The notes under the pieces: generated by a model | Seen by the model: only the letters and a program-made list of their open reading frames with translations | Told to the model about the DNA's origin: nothing | Database searches by the model: none | Shown here: positions 54,505-64,000 of the stretch, in pieces | Position numbering within the stretch: the stretch's first letter is position 1 | Layout: each line of letters starts with the position of its first letter | Assembly: GCA_017983675.1 (NCBI GenBank) | Contig: JAGOAZ010000010.1 | Location: 1-64,000, forward strand | DNA from: Fluviicola sp. | GTDB taxonomy: Bacteria > Bacteroidota > Bacteroidia > Flavobacteriales_D > Crocinitomicaceae | Direction of reading: 5' to 3' | DNA length: 64,000 nucleotides | Program-made: the position numbers and the translations under genes

Positions 54505-57500
54505 TTAACGTAAAGGAATGGTTAATTGGACGACAGTACCTGAGGGATAATTGGAAGAAAACTGAATCATTTTATCTTGAGAACCAGAAATTAATTGGAT
54601 GCGTTCGTTTGTCAATCGCAATCCTTTCGAAGATAAGTTAGTTTCTTTTTCAGCGTCAATTCCTTTTCCATTATCAGATATCACAATTACAACCACATCA
54701 ATTTCTTGAGAAATATGAATTGACAATAGTGGATTTGGTGTTTTTTCATCGAAAGCATGTAAAAAAACATTTTCCACAAATGGTTGAATTAGCATTGGAG
54801 GTATAGCTATATCAAAACAGTCAATTTCAGGAGAAATTATTAACTGAAATTCCACTTTATTACTAATCCGCATGTTTTCTAACGAAATATAATTCGTGAT
54901 GTAATCAATTTCTTCTTCTAATCGAATGGTATGCTTTGATGAATTATTTAACGTCTGCCGAATTAATTTTGAAAATTCACTCATGTACAAAAGTGCATTG
55001 TCAACTTTTTCATCAATGATATAATTTTGAATGGAATTCATCGCATTAAAAATGAAATGTGGATTCATTTGGCTTTGTAAAGCTTCCATTTTCGTTTCAA
55101 CCAACCGTTTGTTTATTTCACCTTTTGTTCGCTCTTGTTGTTGAATGATCTGAATCCGTTTTTTAATGATTAAAAAAGTAATGAATAATGTTAATACTAA
55201 CACAGAAGTAATAAACCACCATGTCTGCCAAAAGGGAGGTTGAATGTAAATGATTAATAAACGAGACTTTTTCGTTTTGTCGTTAATTGTGTTTTTAGCA
55301 TTTATTAAAACAATATATTTCCCAGGAGGTAAATAGTTCAAACTTATGTAATTGTAGTTAGACCAATTACTCCAATCAGTGTTTTTAAGTCCAATGATTT
55401 TGTGTTGAAAGACTAATTTATTGGGATACTGAAAGTTCTCAAATCCAATTTTTAGTGACAGGTTATTTTTATCAAAAGGAAGTGTTATCTCTTTATTATC
55501 ATAGCTAAACCAATGATTGTAGCGTGAAACTTCCTTTTTATAATTGATTGAAATCGCTGCAATATGAACCTTAGGATTGGGTGTTTTTCGGTCAATTAAC
55601 TTGGGTAAATTCAAGGTGTAATAGCCAGCGCTAGTTGATAAAAACAAGTCGTTACCTTGAACGAAACTTTTTGTAATATTCTTAAAAACCAAGCCTAAAT
55701 CTTCATCAATAAAAATTGACTTACCATTCTTGTAAAGCGAAACTCCTTTTTCTGTTCCAATAATTAAAGAACCTTTGTAATATTCAAGAAATAAGATGGA
55801 ATTACCAATTATTTCATCACGCGTAATCTTTTTTACAAGCTGAAATCCTTTTTTAATGTTCACTTCAAAAACATCCCCAAATGAATTTGAAATAAAAAGC
55901 ATTCCTTTTCCGTCAGTTGTTAGTGCTGACAATTCTTTTTCTTGCCAAATGTTACTTTTTACAAATGATTTAAATTTGAAATTTCTGGATGAAAAAAGTC
56001 CTTGATAGCGTGAAATGTAATAATAGACATTATTGTAGTCGACTATTCCACATACATCTCTTGGATTATTTGGATTGGTAAGCGCGTAATTTTCAACTTC
56101 GAAATCGTTCGCGTGAAAATGGTAGTTTGAAACTGTACCGTAGGATAATTGAAAGATGATATTACTGCTACTTACTGGTTTGAAAATCAAAGACTGTATT
56201 GGGTAATAATTTTCAAACTCGCCGTTTTCATCCAAAACAAACAACCCAAATGTGGTGTTAATATAAATGCGGTTAAATGCCGTTTTTAAATCTAAAAAAG
56301 ATAATTCGTTTAATGGCCGAAAGCAAAGTGATTTGAAATAATAATGCTTTTTTAATAATGGATTTTTAACGATACATTTTTTTATATAGTTCTGAAATTC
56401 AATCGCAGTTACTGTTTTATTTTTTTCTCCACGAATCAAAAAACCGTTAGCATAAACATAAAGCATTAATCCCTTGAAGGGTAAAGCAAAATTCAAATCA
56501 ACATTCTCTTTTATTACATTTGAAAAAGGATAAAATGAAATTTCATTTTTTAAACTCACTTCATATAAACCGTTGTCGATTGTACCAAGGTAGATAAGGT
56601 CGTTTTTCTTGTCAAAAAACACACACCAACCTTGTTTACTTTTGATATTAAAATGATTATTCTCCTCAGTTTCATTGTTTCCACTTAGTTTATATATCCC
56701 TCCCTTTGGAAAATGAACACTGAAACCAGCTCCGTACATATTGCCAGCTTTATCAGCTGTAAACTGCCATATTATTGATTGCCCAACATATTGTTTTGGT
56801 GTTTTTCCCGCAAGAAAATCAGTTGTTTTAATTCGGTCTATGGTTTTATTGTTAATTCCACCTTGGGAAATGTATAAAAACCCATTTTGAACAAATGTTG
56901 AAAAAATTGAAAACTTATAATTGATGTGTTTCAGTGATTTTGTATCAGTACTTATTTTCCAAAAACCACCTAAGTATGATGCTGCATAAATACTCTTATT
57001 TATTTGAAAAAAATCCATTATTTGAAATTTCCCTTTTTGAGAAGATGATTTCGGTAACGGATTACTATGATTTATGCTTTGAAAAGTTGAAGTGTTAATG
57101 ATTGAAATACCATCATTAGTACCAACATACAACCGATTATTGCTGATAAATAATCTACGTACAAAATTATTAACTAGACCTTTGCTTTCATTGATTATTT
57201 TAAATTTTTCACCATCATAATAGGTTATTCCACCTCCATAACTACCAAACCATAAATGATGATTTTGATCTTCAACAATTGACCAACAATTATTGTACGC
57301 TAAACCATCATCTTGCGAGAAGTTGGTTATTTTTCCATTGATTAATGCAGACACACCATTTGCAGTTCCAATCCATAAAATCCCGCGACTATCTTTAAAA
57401 ACTGAATAAACGGAATTATTAGGTAGTCCATCTAATGTGGAATAATTTCTTGATGGACATTGTTGGCTAAACGTTTTTACAAAAACGAACAAACAAAACA

Positions 57501-57534
57501 AGAACGTAAGTCTACTTTTTCTGAAAAACAGCAT
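54505..57534 (-). CDS. LytS-type sensor kinase with reg_prop propeller
   Basis: 1009 residues from ATG 57534 with a signal peptide. Reg_prop repeats (STLDGLPNNSVYSVFKDSRGILWIGTANG at the start) form a large periplasmic propeller, followed by a Y_Y_Y domain (LPPGKYIVLINAKN), one membrane helix, and the His_kinase domain with NPHFIFNAMNSIQNY and a HATPase. It is a two-component sensor; its response regulator is the next gene upstream and overlaps by 23 bp. Confidence 0.93.
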   Translation of the reverse strand: MLFFRKSRLTFLFCLFVFVKTFSQQCPSRNYSTLDGLPNNSVYSVFKDSRGILWIGTANGVSALINGKITNFSQDDGLAYNNCWSIVEDQNHHLWFGSYGGGITYYDGEKFKIINESKGLVNNFVRRLFISNNRLYVGTNDGISIINTSTFQSINHSNPLPKSSSQKGKFQIMDFFQINKSIYAASYLGGFWKISTDTKSLKHINYKFSIFSTFVQNGFLYISQGGINNKTIDRIKTTDFLAGKTPKQYVGQSIIWQFTADKAGNMYGAGFSVHFPKGGIYKLSGNNETEENNHFNIKSKQGWCVFFDKKNDLIYLGTIDNGLYEVSLKNEISFYPFSNVIKENVDLNFALPFKGLMLYVYANGFLIRGEKNKTVTAIEFQNYIKKCIVKNPLLKKHYYFKSLCFRPLNELSFLDLKTAFNRIYINTTFGLFVLDENGEFENYYPIQSLIFKPVSSSNIIFQLSYGTVSNYHFHANDFEVENYALTNPNNPRDVCGIVDYNNVYYYISRYQGLFSSRNFKFKSFVKSNIWQEKELSALTTDGKGMLFISNSFGDVFEVNIKKGFQLVKKITRDEIIGNSILFLEYYKGSLIIGTEKGVSLYKNGKSIFIDEDLGLVFKNITKSFVQGNDLFLSTSAGYYTLNLPKLIDRKTPNPKVHIAAISINYKKEVSRYNHWFSYDNKEITLPFDKNNLSLKIGFENFQYPNKLVFQHKIIGLKNTDWSNWSNYNYISLNYLPPGKYIVLINAKNTINDKTKKSRLLIIYIQPPFWQTWWFITSVLVLTLFITFLIIKKRIQIIQQQERTKGEINKRLVETKMEALQSQMNPHFIFNAMNSIQNYIIDEKVDNALLYMSEFSKLIRQTLNNSSKHTIRLEEEIDYITNYISLENMRISNKVEFQLIISPEIDCFDIAIPPMLIQPFVENVFLHAFDEKTPNPLLSIHISQEIDVVVIVISDNGKGIDAEKETNLSSKGLRLTNERIQLISGSQDKMIQFSSNYPSGTVVQLTIPLR

Positions 57535-58267
57535 TGATAAAGTCCTCTTTTTTTCTAATTGAAACAGGTAAATTTTCACCATTGGTTAATTCAATAATGT
57601 ATTCATTTATTTTACTAAAACGAGCTACATAGTTGATGTTCACCAAATAGGTTTTGTGAATTCGTTGAAAGATTGTTTCCGGTAATAATTCTTCTACATA
57701 TTTCAATGTCTTAGAGATTGTTAATGAAGAGCCATCTAAACATTTTATTGTACAATAATTACTTTGTGCTTCACAATATAAAATGGAATTTACTTTGATA
57801 AACTCATAGCCTGTTTCAGTTGGGAAAACAACTTTTTTAAACGATGTATCTCCTAAATCAAGGTTTTCGATTAACAATCGGAGTTTTTCCTGTTGTGATG
57901 CTTTATCAATTTTCTTTTCATAACGTTTTACAGTATCTAATAAATCGATGTAATTGATCGGTTTTAACAAATAATCAAGCGCGCTCCATTTGATTGCATC
58001 TATCGCAAATTCAGCATATGCAGTAGTAAATATGACTTCAAAATTGATGTTTTTTATTTCTTTGAATAATTCAAATCCGTTTTTATTTGGCATTTGAATA
58101 TCTAAAAAAACAAGTTCTGGATTGAACTTGTCGATAGCAATTACTGCCTCATCTATACTTTTACATTTTTCACAAATAAAGAATTTTTGAGGAAAATATT
58201 TCAATAACATTTTCTCTAAAAATTCTCTAGCGTTTTCTTCGTCGTCTATAATCAAAGTTTTTATCAT
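57512..58267 (-). CDS. LytTR response regulator
   Basis: 251 residues. Receiver domain with LIIDDEENA, Asp56 (VFLDIQMP) and Lys at about 103 (YLLKPI), then a LytTR DNA-binding domain (IKVNSILYCEAQSNYCTIKC, FQRIHKTYLVNINYVARF). Partner of the sensor kinase whose start it overlaps by 23 bp. It probably controls genes elsewhere. Confidence 0.95.
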   Translation of the reverse strand: MIKTLIIDDEENAREFLEKMLLKYFPQKFFICEKCKSIDEAVIAIDKFNPELVFLDIQMPNKNGFELFKEIKNINFEVIFTTAYAEFAIDAIKWSALDYLLKPINYIDLLDTVKRYEKKIDKASQQEKLRLLIENLDLGDTSFKKVVFPTETGYEFIKVNSILYCEAQSNYCTIKCLDGSSLTISKTLKYVEELLPETIFQRIHKTYLVNINYVARFSKINEYIIELTNGENLPVSIRKKEDFINAVFQKK

Positions 58268-58339
58268 GGTACAATGTTACGTTTTTGATTGATTTCTTTT
58301 ACTTTGACTTATTTATCGTTGCTATTCAATTAGTTATCG

Positions 58340-59089
58340 TTAAAACCCTTCAAACGCTCCCAATCCAAATAAAGCGAAATCATATTTGCATGGATCGATC
58401 GGATCAAATAAAAGCAATTGTTCTTGAATCGCCTCAACTGATTTCCAATCACTTTGTGAACGTGTTAATATTCCTAATTTTCGGGCTACATTTCCAGTAT
58501 GAACATCCAACGGAATATGCAATTCTGAAGTTGGAATAGATTCCCAAATACCAAAGTCAACTCCTTTGGCATTGGATCGTGTCATCCACCTCAAAAACAT
58601 ACACAAGCGTTTAGCACTCGAACCTTTCAAAGGATTTGCAAGGTGTTTTTCTGTTCGTTTTGGAAAATCATCTCCAATAAATTGGTTTCGGAAATTCATG
58701 ATTCGTCCCAGCTCTCCAGGAATAGTGGGGGAAGATTGAAAACACGATTCCAAAGAACCCGCTTGATAAATACGATGCAACGAATTAAAAAAAGCAGCTA
58801 AATCGATCTGATTGAATGTTCGGTGAACAAATTGAAAATCACTTTCTTGGTAATTCATGATAAAATCATGAGGACGATTGCCCATCAAGCGAACGAGCTT
58901 CTCACCATTTGAAATGATCGACTTCCGATTTCCCCAAGCTATCGTTGCGATGATCAAGGCGGTAATTTCAATATCTTCTTTTTTCGAAAATTGATGCGGA
59001 ATTTGAATCGGATCAGTTTGAATAAAATCAGGATGTTCGTATTGATCTGCTTTGTAATCAAGGAATTCTTTCAGTTCTTGTTCATTCAT
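58340..59089 (-). CDS. TIGR02757 (DUF2400) family protein
   Basis: 249 residues matching the TIGR02757 pattern: ELKEFLDYKADQYEHPDFI near the start, IAWGNRKSII, the SSAKRLCMFLRWMTR segment, and IPLDVHTGNVARKLGI near the end. The family resembles DNA glycosylases of the helix-hairpin-helix type, but its activity is not known. Confidence 0.9.
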   Translation of the reverse strand: MNEQELKEFLDYKADQYEHPDFIQTDPIQIPHQFSKKEDIEITALIIATIAWGNRKSIISNGEKLVRLMGNRPHDFIMNYQESDFQFVHRTFNQIDLAAFFNSLHRIYQAGSLESCFQSSPTIPGELGRIMNFRNQFIGDDFPKRTEKHLANPLKGSSAKRLCMFLRWMTRSNAKGVDFGIWESIPTSELHIPLDVHTGNVARKLGILTRSQSDWKSVEAIQEQLLLFDPIDPCKYDFALFGLGAFEGF

Positions 59090-59146
59090 TGAACGAAGTT
59101 AGTTTATTCTCATGAAACTTAATGATTCCACATTTGATTAAATACC

Positions 59147-59154
59147 TACTTTTG
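59147..59154 (+). promoter_or_regulatory. -7 promoter box of the TonB receptor
   Basis: TACTTTTG matches TAnnTTTG, 17 bp before the ATG at 59172. Confidence 0.5.
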
Positions 59155-59171
59155 CACAAAAAATAAAACAC

Positions 59172-61022
59172 ATGAAAAAACAAGTTGTACTTATAACAAG
59201 TTTATTTAGCATTGTCTGCACAACAATTTATAGTCAAACCGATACAACTTTTCGTACTATTCCTGCGGTAGAAATTCATTCCAATCGCATTCAATCAGAA
59301 AAAGGAAAAACAACACAAAACATCATTATTATTACCAAAGAAGAAATTCAAAAAATGCCAGCAAGAAGCATTCAAGAAGTGTTGAGTTTTGCAGCTGGAG
59401 TGGATGTACGTCAACGAGGAACAACTGGAATTCAAGCTGATATTAGTATTCGTGGCGGTAGTTTTGAACAAACACTTTTCTTAATTAATGGCATAAAATT
59501 AACTGATCCTCAAACAGGACATCATGCAATGAATATTCCAGTAGCACTCGAAGCAATTGAACGTATTGAAATCATAAAAGGACCTGCTACTCGCATGTTC
59601 GGACAAAACGCTTTTGCTGGAGCTGTCAATATTATAACAAAAACAGGAACTATCAAAGAGGTTTCTGTTGGTCAATACGCAGCCGATTTCGGTGCTTTTG
59701 GGGGACATCTTTTTTTAGCAATGCCAATTAAGAAGAATGTGAGTCAAACTTTATCTGGTTCATTCGATAATTCAAGAGGTCATTGGCATAATTCTGATTA
59801 TAAAACTATTACGTTTAATCATGAATCAACTATTCGTCTGAAAAAATTCCATGAATTAAAAACATTATTGGCGTATACAAGTCGTGATTTTGGAGCAAAC
59901 GGATATTATTCTGCTAGTTTTCCGGATCAATGGGAAGCAACCAAGACAGGAGTCGCGGCTCTAGCACATACATACAAAAGGAACGCTTTTTCGATTCAAA
60001 CACGGGCGTATTACCGCATCAACCAAGATGAATTTCGATTAAAAAGATACGTTCCTAGCTTTTATACAAACACCCACGAATCACAAGTTGTTGGTCTTGA
60101 ATCGAATGCAACACTAAAAACACGATTTGGTACAACTGGATTTGGTTTGGAAGCCAGAAATGAAGCGTTAAACAGTTCCAATTTAGGTGTTCGAAGTCGC
60201 TCGTTTTACGGCATGTACTTGGAACAAGCGCTCGTTCTTTTTAAACTTTTAGATACGCGCATTGGACTTCACGCTAGTAAATACAATCAATATGATTGGA
60301 AATTTTTCCCAGGAATTGAAATGGCGTACCAACTGAATTCAAAAAACCGCATCTATTCGACTGCTGGATTGAGCTACCGCATCCCAACATATACGGAATT
60401 GTTTTATGTCGATCCAAGCACAGCAAGTAATGCCAATTTAGTTCCAGAAATCGCTAAAACAGTTGATATTGGTTGGATCTACACAACGAATAAATTTAGA
60501 ATAGAAGTCAATTATTTCAACCGTTCAACAACTAATTTAATCGATTACACACGTGATACGAGTAGTATTGTTCCCAATCCAAACAAATGGACGCCAAAAA
60601 ACATCGGACACGTCACATTTAATGGGGCTGAATTTACTGCTTTGTGGAAAATAGGAGCAAAGCTTGGTTTTGTTCGATTGGACAATGTTTCCCTGTCGTA
60701 CAATTATATCGATGCAACAGTTTATTCACGAAATGCAGAAGAATCAAAATATGCATTGAGTGCATTAAAACAACAATTAATTGGAGGTTTGCAATTGACA
60801 ATCGCGGATAAATTAGTTGTTAATTCAAAAATCAGGTTTATCGAACGCATGAATTTGAATGCATATACCTTGTTAGATTTGAAACTTATTTACCAACGTG
60901 ATAATGTGTTGCAGTTATTTACTGAACTGAGTAATGCCACTAACACGTCTTATGTTGAAGCTGGATATGCTCAAATGCCAGGACGTTGGTTGAAAGTAGG
61001 GTGTACGGTTAGATTACATTAA
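59172..61022 (+). CDS. TonB-dependent receptor
   Basis: 616 residues with a signal peptide at about 1-21. Plug domain at about 30-160 ([50 protein letters not shown]), then a beta barrel ending [12 protein letters not shown]. It resembles the BtuB/siderophore type, with no STN domain and no carboxypeptidase-like domain. It converges with lolD, overlapping by 9 bp. Confidence 0.92.
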   Translation: MKKQVVLITSLFSIVCTTIYSQTDTTFRTIPAVEIHSNRIQSEKGKTTQNIIIITKEEIQKMPARSIQEVLSFAAGVDVRQRGTTGIQADISIRGGSFEQTLFLINGIKLTDPQTGHHAMNIPVALEAIERIEIIKGPATRMFGQNAFAGAVNIITKTGTIKEVSVGQYAADFGAFGGHLFLAMPIKKNVSQTLSGSFDNSRGHWHNSDYKTITFNHESTIRLKKFHELKTLLAYTSRDFGANGYYSASFPDQWEATKTGVAALAHTYKRNAFSIQTRAYYRINQDEFRLKRYVPSFYTNTHESQVVGLESNATLKTRFGTTGFGLEARNEALNSSNLGVRSRSFYGMYLEQALVLFKLLDTRIGLHASKYNQYDWKFFPGIEMAYQLNSKNRIYSTAGLSYRIPTYTELFYVDPSTASNANLVPEIAKTVDIGWIYTTNKFRIEVNYFNRSTTNLIDYTRDTSSIVPNPNKWTPKNIGHVTFNGAEFTALWKIGAKLGFVRLDNVSLSYNYIDATVYSRNAEESKYALSALKQQLIGGLQLTIADKLVVNSKIRFIERMNLNAYTLLDLKLIYQRDNVLQLFTELSNATNTSYVEAGYAQMPGRWLKVGCTVRLH

Positions 61023-61664
61023 TAAACCATCAGCCATTCGGATAGTTCGGTCGGCCATTGCTGCTAATTCATTGTTATGTGTTACAATCACAAAAGTTTG
61101 ACCGAACTCTTTTCGTAAATCGAAAAACAATTGGTGCAATTCATTTGCGTTTTTTGAGTCTAAATTTCCTGTCGGTTCATCTGCAAATATAACTTTCGGT
61201 TCATTCATCAACGCACGAGCAACAGCAACGCGTTGTTGTTCACCTCCAGATAAAGCATTGGGAAGGTGAGTGGCGCGATCGGACAAACCTAATTTATTCA
61301 ATAATTCCAATGCCCTTATTTTCGCTTCTTTTTCGGGTTTTCCACCAATCAAAGCTGGCATGATCACATTTTCGATAGCATTAAATTCTGGAAGCAATTG
61401 ATGGGATTGAAAAACAAAACCAATCGATTCATTGCGAAAACGTGCTAACTCCTTTTGAGAAAATAAAAATGGATTTTGACCGTTGATAAAAACTTCGCCA
61501 GCATCTGGTTTATCCAACGTGCTAAGTAATTGTAAAAGAGTGGTTTTACCTGCTCCAGATGAACCTACAATTGACACTATTTCACCAGCAGTAATTTCCA
61601 AGTCAATGCCTTTCAGTACCGCTAATTCACCGTAATTTTTAACTAATCCGCTGGCTTTTAACAT
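61014..61664 (-). CDS. lolD: LolD-like ABC transporter ATP-binding protein
   Basis: 216 residues. Walker [10 protein letters not shown] at about 34-42, signature [15 protein letters not shown], Walker [10 protein letters not shown], and a His switch. Closest to LolD, the ATPase that extracts lipoproteins from the inner membrane; the LolC/E partner is not nearby. It lies 1 bp after ribBA. Confidence 0.9.
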   Translation of the reverse strand: MLKASGLVKNYGELAVLKGIDLEITAGEIVSIVGSSGAGKTTLLQLLSTLDKPDAGEVFINGQNPFLFSQKELARFRNESIGFVFQSHQLLPEFNAIENVIMPALIGGKPEKEAKIRALELLNKLGLSDRATHLPNALSGGEQQRVAVARALMNEPKVIFADEPTGNLDSKNANELHQLFFDLRKEFGQTFVIVTHNNELAAMADRTIRMADGLLM

Positions 61665-61665
61665 C

Positions 61666-62880
61666 TTATTTTTCCATTTTTAACGAGTGTCCCAACTTAT
61701 CGACTTTCGTTTGCAAATATTTTTCGTTGTGTTTGTTTCTTCCTGCTTCAATCGGAACGTTTTCAATAATTTCCAAACCATAACCAAATAAACCAGAACG
61801 TTTTTTCGGGTTATTCGACATCAATCTTATTTTCTTGATACCTAAATTGTATAAAATTTGTGCACCAATTCCATATTCACGTTGATCGCCATCAAAACCT
61901 AGTTTGATATTTGCTTCAACAGTATCGTAACCCTCTTCTTGTAATTTATATGCTTTCAGTTTGTTCAACAAACCAATTCCGCGTCCTTCTTGATTCAGAT
62001 ATAAAATAACACCTTTTCCTTCTTCTTCGATTTTGCTCATTGCAAACTCCAATTGTGGCCCACAATCGCAACGACAAGATCCAAAAATATCGCCTGTCAT
62101 ACAAGAAGAGTGAACACGCACCAAAACAGGCTCGTCTTGTTCCCAAGTTCCTTTTACTAATGCTAAATGTTCTTGTTTTGTTGAATTTACAGTGTATGCT
62201 ACTAAGTTGAAATCACCAATTTTTGTCGGCATATCAACCGTTACTTCACGTGTAATCAACGACTCGTGTTTCAAACGATATGCAATTAAATCAGCTATTG
62301 AAACGATTTTCAAATCAAATTTTTCAGCAATCACGAACAACTCAGGTAAACGCGCCATTGTTCCATCTTCGTTCAAGATTTCAACAATAACACCGGCAGG
62401 TTCAAAACCAGCTAAACGCGATAAATCTGTTGCAGCTTCGGTATGTCCCGCACGGCGTAAAACACCTTCTTTACGAGCACGTAATGGAAAAATGTGTCCA
62501 GGTTTCCCTAATTCTTCTGGTTTTGTTTCTGGATTAATTAATGCTAATACTGTTTTTGAACGGTCACTTGCAGAAATTCCAGTCGTACATCCATGTCCAT
62601 TTAAATCGATAGAAACAGTGAAGGGAGTTTCATAGGTTGCGGAATTTTGGCTGACCATCAATTCCAATCCTAATTCATTACAACGATCTTCTTCCAAAGG
62701 CGCACAAATCAAACCACGACCATGCGTTGCCATGAAATTAATGACCTCTGGAGTAGCATTACGAGCGGCTGTTAAAAAATCGCCTTCGTTCTCGCGATCT
62801 TCATCGTCAACGACAATAATTACTTTTCCTTGTTGTATTGCTTCGATTGCTTCTTCAATCGTATTTAATTTTCTAGACAT
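61666..62880 (-). CDS. ribBA: bifunctional RibBA, riboflavin synthesis
   Basis: 404 residues from ATG 62880. The N-terminal DHBP synthase has [12 protein letters not shown] at about 26-37 and HIFPLRA, and the C-terminal GTP cyclohydrolase II has the zinc site [15 protein letters not shown] and the RGIGL segment. It makes the two precursors of riboflavin. Confidence 0.97.
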   Translation of the reverse strand: MSRKLNTIEEAIEAIQQGKVIIVVDDEDRENEGDFLTAARNATPEVINFMATHGRGLICAPLEEDRCNELGLELMVSQNSATYETPFTVSIDLNGHGCTTGISASDRSKTVLALINPETKPEELGKPGHIFPLRARKEGVLRRAGHTEAATDLSRLAGFEPAGVIVEILNEDGTMARLPELFVIAEKFDLKIVSIADLIAYRLKHESLITREVTVDMPTKIGDFNLVAYTVNSTKQEHLALVKGTWEQDEPVLVRVHSSCMTGDIFGSCRCDCGPQLEFAMSKIEEEGKGVILYLNQEGRGIGLLNKLKAYKLQEEGYDTVEANIKLGFDGDQREYGIGAQILYNLGIKKIRLMSNNPKKRSGLFGYGLEIIENVPIEAGRNKHNEKYLQTKVDKLGHSLKMEK

Positions 62881-62921
62881 GTTTCTTTTTCTGTTGTACA
62901 AATTTAAACCATTCAAAAGGA

Positions 62922-63392
62922 TTAATGTTCAGTATTAACAATTCTTTTGTGGGAAAACACTTTTTTCTTGGGGTCGTTGGGGTAATTTTCTATCCAAGCA
63001 ATCAGTTTATCTTTTGATAAAAGTGTGTAACATATTCGTTTTGGAAAGTCGTTTTTGGCATTAATAAAAACGAGTGTGTCAGAATTAATTGCTTCAGATT
63101 TAAATACGATGGTACGTTTTCCAATGAGGATTTTCAAACTCAATCCTTTTTCAGTAGCAGATATAGTGCTTTTTTCTTCAAAGTGAACTGTTCCCTTTTT
63201 CCAACTTGTAGCTCCTTTTAATTGATCACTATCTAATTTCCAATTTTCAATAATGGTAAAGCCATCTGATTGCGTATGCCAGTTTCCAATCATCCAAAGA
63301 GGCAAAGGAGATTCTTTGGAACACGAAAACAAACTAAAAGTGACAATTAACGCTGTAATAAAGCGCTTAATAATTCGTTTTGGGTTGTCCAT
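62922..63392 (-). CDS. lipoprotein, DUF6265-like
   Basis: 156 residues with a lipoprotein signal ending [25 protein letters not shown] at about residue 33 recalls the DUF6265 lipocalin-like fold, and the C-terminal strands agree. Its start overlaps the glycosyltransferase 3' end by 46 bp, so the genes are coupled. Confidence 0.75.
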   Translation of the reverse strand: MDNPKRIIKRFITALIVTFSLFSCSKESPLPLWMIGNWHTQSDGFTIIENWKLDSDQLKGATSWKKGTVHFEEKSTISATEKGLSLKILIGKRTIVFKSEAINSDTLVFINAKNDFPKRICYTLLSKDKLIAWIENYPNDPKKKVFSHKRIVNTEH

Positions 63393-64000
63393 GAATATGT
63401 TGATTGAATGTATGTTTTCCCGTTTTCACCAATTTTCGCAGCTAATTCAGGATGTTCCAAAACCCATTCGATTTTTGCAACAATTGCTTCAGGTGAATTT
63501 GCTAATAAAATGGATTCACCGTCAACAGCTGCAAGTGCTTGATTGACCAATGGCGTTGTAATACATGGAAGCCCAGAAGCCATAGCTTCGAGTAATTTAT
63601 TTTGTAAACCTGTACCAATAAACAACGGTGCAACAAACAGTTTTGATCGTTGGTAACTTGTTCGAATATCATCAACCCATCCACCAACGATGATGTTTTC
63701 ATTAGCCAAAGCTTTGACTTTTGCTGATGGATTTGCACCGGAAAGTAATAAGTTGATTTTGTAACCTTTTTGGTGTAACGTAGGAAGGATTTTTGTTGCT
63801 AAAATAACCGCAGCATCTATATTTGGCGCATATGAAAAATTACCAGTGAAAACGATATCAGTATCTACAGCACAAGTTGTTTTTTCAAAAAAAGCAGCGT
63901 CAATTCCATTAGGAACGATAACAACTTGTTGTTTATTTGGGTGAATTAACAACGACCTATCTTGCTCAGAAATAATGGTATGGTTTTCAAAATAGTCAAA
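63347..64000 (-). CDS. glycosyltransferase family 4-like, C-terminal part
   Basis: The frame is open to the right edge (about 217 residues seen, no start in view). The GT-B C-terminal domain shows VVIVPNGID, IVFTGNFSYAPNIDAA, PLFIGTGLQNKLLEAMASGLPCITT and SYSWTTQN. It transfers a sugar in envelope or polysaccharide synthesis; the acceptor cannot be known from this part. Confidence 0.9.
   Translation of the reverse strand, partial: FDYFENHTIISEQDRSLLIHPNKQQVVIVPNGIDAAFFEKTTCAVDTDIVFTGNFSYAPNIDAAVILATKILPTLHQKGYKINLLLSGANPSAKVKALANENIIVGGWVDDIRTSYQRSKLFVAPLFIGTGLQNKLLEAMASGLPCITTPLVNQALAAVDGESILLANSPEAIVAKIEWVLEHPELAAKIGENGKTYIQSTYSWTTQNELLSALLQR

Noticed and set aside
1..64000. tRNA or rRNA genes
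   Set aside because: Apart from the tmRNA T-arm, no TTCRANY T-loop with a matching acceptor stem was seen, and no rRNA-like stretch.

Overview
The window is AT-rich and reads as a chromosome segment of a Bacteroidota bacterium, most likely Flavobacteriales. The signs are TAnnTTTG promoter boxes (for example in front of the DEAD-box helicase and the TetR operon), LytS/LytTR regulation with reg_prop sensors, GH29 fucosidases, a ComA-like phosphosulfolactate synthase, SpmAB-type fusions and a tmRNA tag ending YALAA. A Crocinitomicaceae/Fluviicola-like host is only a guess. No tRNA, rRNA, CRISPR array, transposase or integrase was seen.

Region 1 (1-13641) is the unusual part: about 17 mostly small, unrelated genes, all on the + strand. 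They are separated by 60-130 bp imperfect palindromes and look like promoterless cassettes. In several cassettes the bases just after a GTT core are the reverse complement of bases at the cassette's end, overlapping the stop codon (GTTAGCGG...CCGCTAAC; GTTATAGGCA...TGCCTATAG; GTTAGTACCAATTATA...TATAACTGGTAGTAAC). That is the geometry of integron attC cassettes. Three copies of a 207-210 bp leader, each with a TTTG-N21/22-TATATTTG promoter and each ending exactly at such a GTT, resemble a promoter plus attI. Two leaders are preceded by a broken 3' end of a pirin gene, and the array stops at the 3' end of an intact pirin gene. Cassette cargo includes lipoproteins, DUF5063, DUF4184, a DoxX-like protein, a secreted alpha/beta hydrolase and a DUF262 plus HEPN pair that looks like a defence module.

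Region 2 (13663-37646) is ordinary core genome: pirin, an RluA-type pseudouridine synthase, a TetR operon with a clear operator, a DEAD-box helicase, typA, a rhodanese/YeiH/LysR/DUF6671/SbtA neighbourhood, then a run of TPR, ComA, WD40, M50 protease and Smr genes, a SpmAB-type membrane protein, a glutamine amidotransferase and a Sua5/YrdC protein.

Region 3 (37760-47617) holds a five-gene signalling operon: three tandem paralogous membrane histidine kinases, a single-domain receiver and a receiver-PAS-HisKA_3 kinase. The first kinase keeps the phospho-accepting His but has lost its ATP-binding glycines, the second keeps the ATPase but has Lys instead of His, and the third is complete. Two tandem secreted alpha-L-fucosidases follow on the minus strand.

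Region 4 (47746-64000) contains a periplasmic coiled-coil protein, tmRNA (ssrA), a decayed RhuM gene with a Trp-to-stop change, a zinc-ribbon/SHOCT/PEGA membrane cluster, a LytS-type two-component pair, TIGR02757, a TonB-dependent receptor, LolD, RibBA, a lipoprotein and a partial glycosyltransferase running off the right edge.
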